Below, piece by piece: positions 46,291-57,366 of a DNA stretch of 64,000 bases (its first letter is position 1; each line of letters opens with the position of its first letter). The position numbers and the translations under genes are program-made. Under the pieces are notes generated by a model. That model made no database searches. It was not told where the DNA came from and was given only the letters and a program-made list of their open reading frames with translations. Origin of the DNA: Aedes albopictus (Eukaryota > Arthropoda > Insecta > Diptera > Culicidae); the NCBI RefSeq assembly GCF_035046485.1, contig NC_085136.1, positions 299,366,778 through 299,430,777 of the forward strand. The letters are read 5' to 3'.

Positions 46291-46616
46291 TTAAGTGATT
46301 GAAAAAAATAGGGTAAGAAATCAAACTTTGAACTAGTCAAATTTTAATCTTAATTTGAACCATTTCGAAATTCATCAAAACGACGTACTTTTTAGGCAAA
46401 TATTGTCGCGAAAAAGATGTTAAACAGCTTTCCGTAATATAACCTGATAACATGGACTTTAAAAGCATTGAAGCGTTTTTGTCATGGGAAACAGGCAATT
46501 GAAAAATCACTGTGATTGCCCCATTTCCCCCCAGAGAAAGCACATTTTCGATGCACTCGTACAGCTCATGCATTGTATCACACGCAATATGTGAACACGT
46601 CAAATGAAAGCTTATT

Positions 46617-46879
46617 CACAGACAAACAGACGTAACACTTGCGAAATTTCCATCGACCACGCTTTTAACGATCATTTTAAATTTTCATAGTTGTGGTTTT
46701 CACAACCAGAGGCGCGCGCATCGTTTTTCTATGCGTTTGACGTTTCAAACTAGTGCCTTCTGTTGACGATATTGCACAACACAGTGATTCGTGCAACTTT
46801 TCCACCAGGTGATGGTAGTGTGAACTGGGCGACGGATTTCCATGAAAATCGTTCAAGGTGTTACGTCTGTTTGTCTGTG
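46617..46879. mobile_element. CACAGACAAACAGACGTAAC MITE, 263 bp
   Basis: TIR of about 26 bp starting CACAGACAAACAGACGTAAC at both ends, flanked by GCTTATT on both sides (46610-46616 and 46880-46886). The empty site in copy 1 (about 6446-6460) has one GCTTATT. Related partial copies lie at 8750-8937 and about 26173-26195. Confidence 0.88.
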
Positions 46880-47250
46880 GCTTATTTATCGTAGAATCGA
46901 CCAACCGAATAATATTCCGCATTATTTGTCACAAAATTATCAAATTTAAGTAATTCTTTCTTGGAGAATGTTATCTTAAGTTGAACCATTTGTAATCTAA
47001 ATTTGAACTAGTAAACGGGGGCGAGCTTCTAGTGTTAGCCAGCAGACTGCGCTAGTGGTTGTTTTGTTTACACGTGGTGGACGAAAAATTCCAAATTATG
47101 TTTTCCAGTTCCTGAAGATTTTAGAACATTCTTAGTTGAAATTTCACTGCCTAATGAAAAATAGTTATGGGAATTAGCAGATCCATGTGTTTTTCTATTG
47201 TTCAGCACGAAATTGGCTGTTGTGGGAGATGTTCGAGCTGCTGCCGCCAG

Positions 47251-47402
47251 GGGACTGTTATGGTCTTCTTGTTTTCTTACCCAGCATTAAAATTATGCTG
47301 CTGTGTTGAAAGATAGGTTGTCAGCTTGAGCCCTACGGTTGAGCCGCTGTTATGCTGGCTACGAAAACATTGCATTGGCGGGATAGGGATGCCAATTCCT
47401 TG
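47251..47402. mobile_element. 152-bp insertion with 11-bp target duplication
   Basis: Begins GGGACTGTTATGGTCTTCTT, ends GATGCCAATTCCTTG, flanked by GCTGCCGCCAG twice (47240-47250 and 47403-47413). The corresponding site in copy 1 (about 6810-6822) is uninterrupted. It has no TIR, so a short retroposon is likely. No A or B box was recognised. Confidence 0.7.
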
Positions 47403-47672
47403 GCTGCCGCCAGTAGTTCAAATTATGATTAAAATTGGTTCAAATTATGATTACGATGGTTCAAATTAAGATTAAAACGAATAATCGAATTTTCAATGAA
47501 ATTCGGTGCAATTACAAACTTTTTACCACTTAACAGAAAGCTTATACCCGTGGCTTTCATGTACATAAGATTTTGCTGTAGTAAATTATTTCCATGTGGG
47601 AGGAAAAATCACTCAAAATTTGCGCTACTTTGGAAAGCCGCAATTTGGTTCAACTTTTGATTACCTACCCTA

Positions 47673-48785
47673 CTGGTAAATAAACTGCTGAAACAAAATA
47701 GTACCACCTACAAAATATTGTTTTCATGGTGACGACTCAAAATATGGTAGCGAACCAAAATGCATACCCTTGGAATTTTCGTTACCACTAGTAATGATGA
47801 TGGAAAGCCAACCTTTTACATAAACTACAATCGTACGAGCTCTCGATAGAAATTTATTCCAACAGCTGGGCACCTCTTGACCTCTACAAATTGTTCAATA
47901 AGGACATTCTCCCTGTTGTGATCTTCAATTACCTTTTTGTCGATAGGGACGATGTATATGCGAACCAGTTACCCGACTGATGAGCCAATCTCATCACAAC
48001 CGGAAATCGTTATAAATCAAAATTGTTCAATGTATCTTCTTCTACGTTGAATAAACCAATATTTGAAACGGTTTTTAGCAAAACTATCATTTTAATGTAC
48101 AATTTGTTGCTCTTCTTGAACAACTCTGATAAGCGAATACAAATTAAGCACATACCTACATACTTTCCTATGAATGTCATAAATCACTTCAGAACTGTAA
48201 TTGAGCATCCTACATCATTGACATTGGCAGCCATTCGTTTCGTTTCCCATGCACAATAGTGCAAAAAACCCACTCTGGTGATAAATAACAACAACCGAGT
48301 CTAGTGCCAAATGTTTGTGCACAGGCTCACTGCGCTGCGCCACGCTGATGGCAAAAGCACGGTATCTTATCCACACACCTGCATCGTCCACCGCGCGCAT
48401 CAGTCCATCACAATCGTGTCGTCGAATAACTGCCATTCCTCCCACAATCCCAACCAACCATTCATACGGCAATCTGTGTCAATCATGTCCGTGAGCTAAA
48501 CAAAAGCCAATGTTTGCTTTTTTAAAAATATCCCCTGCGTGGCATCTTTGCCTTTCGATCACGATGGCCGGCCATCCGCCCTTTCATCGATAGCAGTTAG
48601 CCAGCGACGAGGAACGGCGCGGAGTGTACATACATACCATTGTACTATCGTCACAAGAACTGGTTGTATACGGCCGCCACCCGTTTGTTCTCGTGATTCG
48701 CAAGCTGACGTAGATTTTTGCATGCTACGCAAACAACACTGTGAGTGCCACGACGACGCCACGCGAAAATTATGACCATTGCACA
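47673..48785. other. Non-coding, nothing recognised
   Basis: No supported gene. Frames of 60-85 codons occur on both strands, without recognisable motifs. Confidence 0.35.
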
Positions 48786-48790
48786 GTGGT

Positions 48791-50720
48791 TCAGTGAGCT
48801 TCATTGGACGGACTTATGGTTTTTGACGCAAACTCATGGCGGGCACGTCTTCGTCCTTGTACAATGAAGATCTGGTCCGTAGTCGACAGGCTGTCGAGTT
48901 GATAACATCCCACGAACTTTTTTGATTTAGATAAAATACTACGGAAGATGACCTGGGATAGCACTTTGTAGGCAGCATTCAAAATGGTGATCGCTCAGAA
49001 ATTTTTACAATCCAAATGGTCGTCTTTCTTGTGAATGGGGCAGATAACCCCTTCCTACCACTCCTCCGGTAACTGTTCGGTTTCCCAAATGCTGACTATC
49101 AACCCGTGCCGACAGGTGGCCAACTTGGGCCCATCTTGATGAGTCCAGCTGCGATACCATCCTTACCAGCTGCTCTGTTGGTTTTGAGTTTGTGAATGGC
49201 ATCCTTAACTTCCCTCAGCGTGGGAGTTGCATCATTCCCTTCCTCTGCTGCACTGGCGTGACTGTTTCCTCCGTTGCCATGGTCTCCTGTGCCTAAGTTC
49301 TCCACGCCATTTAGGTGCTCATCGAAGTGCTGCTTCCACCTTTCGATTACCTCACGTCCGTCCGTCGCGAGGCTCCCGTCCTTGCTTATATCTTCATGTT
49401 TCGGCTCGCAGCACAAAGCCGTTGCTGGATGCGTGGAATTTCTGGTAGAACTTCCGTATTTCTTAAGAACTTTACAGTAGTTCCATTTCTTCGTACTCCG
49501 CTTGTTTTAGGTGGCGATTTTTCTCCCAAAAGAGGCGTGTCTGCTGTTTCTTCTTCCGTTTGTAGTGTTCCACGTTCTGCCGGGTTCCTTGCTGCAGCAT
49601 TACTGTCCGCGCACCATTCACTTCGTCGACTTCTTTCCACTTACCCGATGGTGCTCTCGGATGCGTCGTTGATGGCTGCTTTTATCATACTCCAGCAGTC
49701 CCCTAGAGGGGCCACATAGAGCTCACTCTCGTCTAGCAACACTGCCTCCAGATTCGGCGCGTGTGCTGAGGAGACATCCGGTAGCTTCAGTCGCTCTACG
49801 TCATTATTGATGACGGAGAGTTTTTGGCGCAGTTTGGCCATCACCAGGTAGTCTATGTTGGTGCAACGATAGGTCCTCACGTTGATAATGTCGGAGAAGC
49901 CACGTACAGCCATGTTTGTGGAGGTGGCGAAATTGATAAGGGGCTGTCCATAAACCACGTGGTCATTTTATTGGGACTTCTCACCCACCCCCCCCCCCCC
50001 TCCCCCGCGTGGTCATTAGTTCATACAAAGTTTTTTATTCGTCCATACAAAATGGTCATTGGCCGAACTCCCCCCACCCTCATGACCACGTGGTTTATGG
50101 ACAGCTCCATAAGGGGTATGCCGTTTTCGTTCGCTAACTGGTAGGCGTGGACGCTGAACTCGTCGATCTGAATTCTTCCTCCTGGCTTACCTGAGCGTTT
50201 AGGTCTCCTATGATGATTTTGACGACGTATCTTGGACAGTGGTCGTGCTCGTGTTAGAGCTGCGCGTAGAATGCGTCCTTGTTATCATCAGTTCTTCCGG
50301 AATGTGGGCTGTGCGTATTGATTATGCTATGCTGATGTTGAAGAATCGGCCCTTGATCGTCAACCTGCACATTATTTCATCGATCGGCCACCAATCGATC
50401 ACGCGCCTCTGCATATCGCCCATCACGATAAAAGCCTTTCCCAGCTCGCACATGTTGCTGCAGATCTGGTATATGGTATGATAACCTCTAAACGATCGCA
50501 CCATGGATCCTGTCCAAAACGCTTCCTACAGCGCTACGATGCCAAACCCGCGATCCTTCAGTAGATCGGCAAGTGTGAGGGTGTTTCCATCGAAATTGAG
50601 AGATCGGCAGTTCCACGTACCGAGTTTCCAATCGGTAAGTCCTTTTTGTTCGCTGAGCTCGTTACCGTTGGTCTCGGTTCGTATTATTCTGTTGTAGGTT
50701 TTCCGTTACAATGGCTTTTT
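48791..50720 (-). pseudogene. RTE-like LINE, copy A
   Basis: 5' to 3' on minus: an endonuclease-like part (50500-49650, including AVRGFSDIINVRTYRCTNID), a linker (EVIERWKQHFDEHLNG, then KDAIHKLKTNRAAGKDGIAA), and the start of RT (NAAYKVLSQVIF, STTDQIF) at 48982-48800. Frames are broken many times. The 3' half of RT is missing. A GGGGCTGTCC MITE sits in the endonuclease part. Confidence 0.7.
49940..50108. mobile_element. GGGGCTGTCCAT MITE inside LINE copy A
   Basis: Inverted ends GGGGCTGTCCATAAACCACG / the inverse GGAGCTGTCCATAAACCACG, flanked by ATAA on both sides (49936-49939 and 50109-50112). A 16-bp C run lies at about 49987-50003. Confidence 0.8.
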
Positions 50721-51076
50721 ACGGCTGGCTCGTAGGGATGGACACCAACCCACTTCTTTCCGGAGAACTATAGTACACAGTTGAGCTTCGAGTCCTCCTT
50801 TGGTATTCGGACGTCAATCAGGTGCCCCTAACCAAAATAATACACGCTCAGCTGTGCAGAGTTTCCACCGGGGTTTATTTCCTTATCTTCCCTAAGGCTG
50901 CTCGAAGCCTAGCTGATTCCACGAGGAGGAAAGAAGCGGAGAAGTTGTTGCGATGAGGCTTATGACCTCAATGGGGTCTATTTCACATGATATCCAACCT
51001 TAACCGTGTCACTGAAGAAACTAGAGCTCAGGACAACATAATCCCAACTAACAATTTTATTAAAACGACTTTAACG
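50721..51076. other. Possible 5' part of LINE copy A
   Basis: Moderate-GC sequence upstream of the recognised endonuclease part. No motif identified. Confidence 0.3.
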
Positions 51077-51764
51077 TAGGGGAACAGAGCCCAAAATGCC
51101 AAGATGGGGTAAAATGGCCCAACTCATAAAATTATTCCTGAATGGGACTTGATCGTTACTATAGGCGAATGGTGTCAAGATATATTTGCATCGAACATTA
51201 TTTTAGAAGCTAGGCCACCAAACCCACGAAAAATCTTTTGATTTCCCAATGAAAATTGGCAACTTCCGGTTTTTCGTGCTTGCAATTAAGGTTTTCTGGT
51301 GATTTTATTACCAGCCAAGTGTTTCCAATGAGCTTGAGGCACACATGGAGACGCATGGTTGTTGAGATCGCTTTCCATGTTAGGGGTCATTCAAATATTA
51401 CGATCATCGTTTTGCAGGGAGGGGGGTACATTCCATTTATTGAGTTTACGAAAAAAGTGGTACAGAGGGGGGAAAAGTAGTCGGAAATGCCCGAAAACTG
51501 ATGAACGTAATTTTTGAATGTTTTCATGAAGTGGCATCTTACCCCATAGCAGATGGTCGTTTTGCACCACTTCCGTTTTACGAATCAGTTTTTAAAATCG
51601 CTAAAAATCAATGAAAATGCAATAGTTTAGTGAATAGTTTTGCTGAAGTATTAAGCAAATATTGTCTAGTTGCTGTTACCACTTTGAAAGCCTAACAAAT
51701 GAAGCTAATTATCATTGAAAACGATGAAAGTTTGAAAAATGGCATCTTACCCCACTTGACCCTA
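51077..51764. mobile_element. TAGGG-type element with GGGGTAAAATGGC words, 688 bp
   Basis: Left TAGGGGAACAGAGCC and the inverse of the right end, TAGGGTCAAGTGGGGTAAGA. The word TGGGGTAAGATGCCATTTT recurs in both orientations (about 51105, 51532 and 51740). TA at both ends. A fragment near 51380-51475 with GGGGTCATTCAAATATTACG may be a further insertion. Confidence 0.6.
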
Positions 51765-52534
51765 CAGTGAAGATCTGGTTCGTTGCCGACCGGCCGTCGA
51801 TGAAGCAGGCTTAATAACATCTCACGAGCTTATTAGATTTGGATAATAGACGATGGAAGATGACCTGGGATAGCACTTTGTAGGCAGCATTCAAAATGTT
51901 GATCGCTCAGAAAATCTTACAATTCAAATGGTTGTTTTTCTTGTGTATGGGGCACATTACTCCTTCCCAGCACTCCTCCGGTAGCTGTTCGGTTTCCCAG
52001 ATGCTGACTATCAACCAGCACCGACAGGTGGCCAACCTCTGCCCATCTTGATGAGTCCAGCTGCGATACCATCCTTACCAGCTGCTGTGTTGGTTTTGAG
52101 CTTGTGAATGGCATCCTTAACTTCCATCAGCTGGTCGTGGTCTCCCGTACCTACATTCGTCACGCCATTCAGCTGATCATCGAAGTGCTGCTTCCACCTT
52201 TCGATTACCTCACAACGTCCTTCCGCCGAGAGGCTCCCGTTCTTATCCCTGCTGTTGAGCTTCTGGTAGAACTTCCGTGTATTTGGGCAACGGCACAGAA
52301 GTTCCATTTCTTTACACTCCGTTTCTTCCATGCGGCGCTTATTCTGCTGAAAGAGGCGTGTCTGCTGTTTCCGCTTCCGTTTGTAGCGTTCCACGTTCTG
52401 CCGGGTTCCTTGCTGCAGCATTACCGCCCGCGTTGCGTTCTTCTCCTCCAAAAACGCTCTGCACTCCTCGTCGAACCATTCCTTTCGTTGACTCCTTTCC
52501 ACGTACCCTTACGACGTACTTCTTTCCTCGTAGG
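51765..52534 (-). pseudogene. RTE-like LINE, copy B, 3' part
   Basis: Minus translation contains RKEWFDEECRAFLEEKNATR, KRKRKQQTRLFQQNKRRMEE, EVIERWKQHFDDQLNG and KDAIHKLKTNTAAGKDGIAA, collinear with copy A and slightly better preserved. It continues at 56279-56667 and 63560-64000 after two insertions. Confidence 0.75.
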
Positions 52535-53089
52535 TAAAGGGTGATACGGTCAAAATTTGGTCACACAATTTGTTTCATAACTTGAGACTGCGTACACCAA
52601 AACAGCTGATTTTTGTACCAGTAATGCTACATTATATGTAGCTTATACCATAAAATTTTCATCAAAATCGATTGAGTATTGGTTGATCGACCTACCTTTT
52701 TAAAATTTTGTACAAAGGCGCTCCATAGTAAATTTTCGGAAATTTAAGGTCAGTAAAGCACAATTTTGATTATAGAACTACCAATACTGCTCCGATTTTT
52801 ATCAAAATTTTACAGTATAGTACTATTATGAAAATATGTTATTAGTAAAATTTTGAACCATTTTGTATGAATACGTTCAAAGTTGTAGCAGTTTGAATAT
52901 GAAAAAACCCTAATTAATCCACCTAGCGGTGATGGCGCCTTTCTCGTGCCTTCGAAACCCCATTTCAATAAAACTCATGCGAAATGTCTATGTATATCGC
53001 ATTTTCATACAATTAACAGAAATCCATTTTATGATACCAGAAATCATATCGTTTATCTGGCTTTCAATGTTTGAGCCTCAAACTCATAA

Positions 53090-53740
53090 GAAAAAGACGC
53101 TATCTTGAATTTGAAGCCGCCATTTAGGATTAAAGATTGCCATCTTGGATGTTCTGGTCGCCATTTTTGGAATCCAGACATCATCCCATACCAAATATAC
53201 CAATAATGCATTGTTTCAGGCCCTAAAACTCCATTAAACAGCCGCGATATTGAATTCGGAGCCGCTATCTTAAATTTTAGGTTGCCATTTTGAATATCCT
53301 GATCGCCATCTTGGACTCTGGAAGTCTTCCCCATACCAAATATACCAATATTGCACGGTTTTAGAGCCGAAAACTTCATTAAACAGCCGCCATCTTGAAA
53401 CTGAAGCCGCCATCTTGGCTTTTAGATCGCCATCTTGTACATTCTAGTCCACATTTTTTTTACTCCGGACATCTTCCATGGTTTTAGAGCCTTAAACTTC
53501 TTTAAACAGAAACCATCTTGAATTTGAAGCCACCATCTTGGATTTCAGATCTTGGATATTCTAGTCGCCATTTTAGGAGTCCAGACATCTTCCCCATATT
53601 AAATATACCCATATAGCATGCTTTAAGAGCCTAAATCTCTAGTAAACAGCCACGATCTTGAATTTTGAGCCGCCACCTTGAACATTTGGCTGCCATCTTG
53701 AATTTTGGGCCGACATCGTGGAGCTTCTGGTCTCCAGTGT
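53090..53740. repeat. Tandem repeat of about 140 bp (CCATCTTG-rich)
   Basis: Four or so diverged units share ATACCAAATATACCAATA, TTTTAGAGCC and AACAGCCGCCATCTTGAA. Within each unit CGCCATCTTGGAT-like words recur. Confidence 0.65.
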
Positions 53741-54029
53741 TGATTTCCGCACAAAACTCGTCAACCATGGTAAAGGTTACACAAATCGCCGCAGTTTGAT
53801 GTATCGCATGATGGGGCTAGTTCAGTTTTATATACGGCCAGTTCTACCGGTGCTGGTCCGGATCACTGAAATGGCCATAACTCCGGAACGCCTTGGCCGA
53901 TCTGGAATAGTTTTATAGTACACTAAGTGTGCGAGAAAGGCAAAATACTACTTTCGAGTTTTTTTTTGCTTTAGTTATCTAACTAAACCAATAGATTCCA
54001 AGATCTTTTTGGTAGTAAATTTGATAATC

Positions 54030-55200
54030 TTTCAAATGCGATAAGTTTGACCATTTTCAAGTTATAGCCAGCTTGAGACAAGCAAAGTCAAAAACATGTA
54101 ATGTTCAATTACTACGTAACGGTTGAGATTCGACCATATGCGTAAAACATTTTTTTCACCGGTCGGAACCTGTTTGCTTGCTAACGTTCATAAGGTTATC
54201 AAAAAATCCTAGCCTTGCTGTGTCGCATACATAGGTGCAGTTCAATTTTATATTTATCCGCTTTCGGAGGGATACCCGGAACTGGTTACGGCACTACCGG
54301 CTGTCCCTAATGTGGTCCTAACCCATTTCTTTTATAACCAGTCATCAGGTTATCAGGAAAGCTATTATTTGTTGTATCGCATGCATAAGTTTGGTACTCT
54401 TTTATATTTGGCCACATCCGTCGAGACCCCCGGAACCGGTTCCGGACAACTACCGGTTCAGATATGGTCTGATACTGCTTTCCTGCTAACCGTTCATCAG
54501 GTTATCAATAATGCCGCTGTTTGATGTGTCGCATGCATGGGTTTGACTCTTTTGTATTTGGTTACATTCGGCGGAACATCCGGAACCGGTTCCGGAACAC
54601 TACCGGTTCAGATATGGTCTGATACTGTTTTCCTGCTAACCGTTCATCAGGTTATCGGAAATGCCGCTGTTTGATGTGTCGTATGTATGGGTTTGGTTCA
54701 CTTTTATATTTGGCCACATCCGTCGGGACCCCCGGAACCGGTTCCGGAACACTGCTGGTTCAGATATGGTCTGCTATTGTTTTCCTGCTAACTGTTCATC
54801 AGGTTATAGAAAATGCCGCTGTTTGATGTGTCGCATGCATGGGCTTGGTACTCTTTTATATTTGGCCACTTCCGGTGGGACATCCGGAACCGGTTCCGGA
54901 ACACAACCGGTTCAGATCTGGCCTGAGAATGTTTTCCTGCTAACCGTTCATCGGATTATCGAAAAAGCCGTTGTTTTATGTGTCTCATGAATGAGTTATG
55001 ATCAATTTGATATTTGGCCATTTCCGGCGGGACACCCAGAACCGGTTCCGGAACACTACTGGTTCAGATATGGTCTGAGACTATTTTTCCGCTTACCGTT
55101 CATCAGATAATCGTAAATGCCGTGGTTTGATGGGTCGCATGCATGGGTTTGGTGCATTTTCATGTCTGGCCCCTTCCAGGGGTACCGGTTCCGGAACACC
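54030..55200. repeat. 151-bp satellite, about 7 units
   Basis: GTTCATCAGGTTATC recurs at about 54493, 54642, 54794, 54947 and 55098 (steps 149-153). Each unit contains the palindromic word GGAACCGGTTCCGGAACAC, TATATTTGGCCAC and TGTGTCGCATGCATGG. Open frames through it are repeat artefacts. Confidence 0.85.
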
Positions 55201-55344
55201 TAAATGGCCATAACTCCGGAACGGCTAGACCGATCCGAACCATTTTCAATAGGAAACAATGGGACCAGATGCCGCGTCGAATGAGCCGTCGATCGTTAAA
55301 AACGGTTGATATTTACTATCTAAAAGTGAGGTGACCTTTTTTTG

Positions 55345-55400
55345 TACACATACACACACACATACATACACACACACACACACATACACACACACAGACA
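55345..55400. repeat. (CA)n microsatellite
   Basis: Imperfect ACACAC/ATACAC run at the edge of an inverted-repeat end like that of 22385-22720 (AGCTGAGTTGATTGGTATAT, then GTGTACGAGAAAGGC). Confidence 0.8.
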
Positions 55401-56278
55401 TCATCTCAACTCGTCGAGCTGAGTTGATTGGTATATGAAACTTGCCCCTCTGGGGGCTCTATCGGAATTTCATTTTTGGAGTGAACATATAGCCTTTCGG
55501 TACACCTTGGTGTACGAGAAAGGCAAAAACTTACCCGGTGCCACTTAAGCAAATATAACTTTGTAACGGCTGGATCAAATTGAATGAAATTTTTACACGA
55601 GATTTTGATATGCATACTTCACATACAGAAAAATTTTCATTGAAATCGGTTTAGTATCTTTGGCTCTATAAATAAAACAGTAAAAATGTGTGAATCCTTT
55701 TTGCACAAAATTTTAAAATTGCAGATCTCAGGGTTCAAAAATATCTCCGCAAATACTAGACCGATTTTGATGAAAATTTTATGGTACAAACTATATATAA
55801 TGTACCATTACTGATCCAAAAATCAGCTGTTTTGGTGTACGAAATCTGAAGTTATGAAAAAAATTGTGTGACCAAAGTTTGACTTGACATGAAAAAATTT
55901 GACAAAATTTGACCACCTAAACAAATATAACTTTGTAACGGCTGGATCAAATTGAATGAAATTTTTACACAACATTTTGATATGTACACTTTACATACAG
56001 AAAATTTTTCATTGACATTGTTTCACTATTTCTGGCTCTATAAATAAAAGAGTAAAAATGTGTTCTTATTTTTTAATCCTCTTTGTACAAAATTTACAAA
56101 TTGCAGTTTTCAGGATTCACAATATCTCCGCAAATACTGAACCGATTTTGATGAAAATTTTATGGTATAAGCTACATATAATGTACCATTGCTGGTCCAA
56201 AAATCAGCTGTTTTGGTGCACGCAGTCTCAAGTTATGAAACAAATTGTGTGACCAAATTTTGACCGTATCTCCCTTTA

Positions 56279-56667
56279 CGATGCTCTTGGCTGCATCATT
56301 GATGGATGCTTTCACTGTACTCCAGCAGTCCTCTAGAGGGACCACATAGAGCTCACCCTCGTCTGGCAACACTGTCTCCAGATCCTGCGCGTATGCTGAG
56401 GCAACATCCGGTTGCTTCAGTCGCTCTAGGTTGTACCTCGGTGGTCGCTGGTACCGTACATTGTTGATGACGGATAGCGCAGTTTGACCATTGCCATTGT
56501 TGGCGCAACGATAGGTCCTCCCGTCGATAATGTCGGAGAAGTGCCGTCCGTCAATCGGAACGTGGTCGATTTGCGATTCCTTCTGCTGTGGTGATCTCCA
56601 GGGTGTACGATAAGGTGGGCTGTTTCAAAAAGGTCCCACGTATAGCCATGTTTGTGGATGAAGCGTT
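56279..56667 (-). pseudogene. RTE-like LINE, copy B, middle part
   Basis: Collinear with about 49660-49930 of copy A: DEGELYVVPLEDCWSTVKAS, then DGRTYRCANN and the HKHGYTWDLF endonuclease segment. It is bounded by the 3.7-kb element on the left and the 6.9-kb element on the right. Confidence 0.7.
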
Positions 56668-57016
56668 CCCAGCAAACCAGTGATCGTATATGAATGTTCA
56701 AATTAAATCGCATATGTTTACAGATCGAGTCGAAATCGGATATAACTAACACCAGAATTATAACAAATTGCAAAAAGATTTTATAAGATGCAAAATTATG
56801 ATTAAAATACAACGCCGTATTTCAAGTTGTATATCGTCTCATAAAAACTCAATACTAAATCACATAACGGGTATAACTATGATAGCCTTCAAAAATCGTA
56901 TATGCCTAAGCACGGAGTTGAACATCACTCTCGATTCATTCACAACAATAATCTTAGTTGCTTTGCTCGGAATGGATTGTTTCAGTTTTCTTGAGCGGCT
57001 CAAATTGTTATATAAA

Positions 57017-57308
57017 ATGAATACGTTTGTAATTAAATCTAAATTGACACGTATTCGGAAAAGCGGAACATACAGCCGGTATCTTCAAAAGTTCAAAAAA
57101 CGGATTCCGTCATTTGTGGAACAACAAATTGGCAACGACATTTCCCAACAATCAAACTCAACTATTTCGGAACCGCCGGAATGTACTCTTATGCCTCTTG
57201 AATTTTCCCAAGATTCTGCAAAAGAAACAGTTGAGCAGATAAACTTTGAGAGTCCAGAATATTCATCCGAAATCCCACAGGATTCTAGTGAAACAAGTGG
57301 CTCCGGAG
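57017..57308 (+). CDS. tnp2-like transposase, exon 1
   Basis: From ATG 57017, chosen as the last Met before the conserved-looking basic segment TYSRYLQKFKKRIPSFVEQQ; an upstream in-frame start (56768) is possible. A Ser/Glu/Pro-rich acidic linker (SPEYSSEIPQDSSETSG) follows. The exon ends at donor GGAG/GTAAAT, and a 58-nt intron leads to exon 2 (acceptor TCTATAG/GATCT), giving SGGSLSSSLRKWASEY. This acidic, low-complexity N-terminus followed by a small intron is inferred from splice signals only. Confidence 0.65.
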
Positions 57309-57366
57309 GTAAATTGTTCATCAAATAAGTAAATCAATAGAATCATATCATTGTTTTGGTCTATAG

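Larger units (their letters stand above)
46309..47672. mobile_element. TAGGGT-ended TIR element, copy 2, with two insertions
   Basis: Collinear with 6145-7090 at high identity, with the same TA-bounded ends. It differs by two insertions absent from copy 1: a MITE at 46617-46879 and a 152-bp insertion at 47251-47402. Copy 1 serves as the empty site for both. Confidence 0.85.
52535..56278. mobile_element. 3.7-kb TA-flanked element with long TIRs and internal satellites
   Basis: Ends TAAAGGGTGATACGGTCAAA and the inverse TAAAGGGAGATACGGTCAAA continue as TIRs of about 150 bp. TA lies at both ends, and the LINE continues on both sides. At the right a 372-bp direct duplication (55550 and 55922) doubles the terminal module. 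The middle holds two tandem arrays and a CA microsatellite. There is no transposase, so it is a large non-autonomous element or a composite. Confidence 0.7.

Noticed and set aside
49315..49719. 134-codon plus-strand frame
   Set aside because: It is antisense to the linker of the RTE-like LINE copy A, which has recognisable minus-strand motifs.
54312..54990. Frames of 70-109 codons in the 54-55 kb region
   Set aside because: They run through the 151-bp satellite; the repeats explain their openness.
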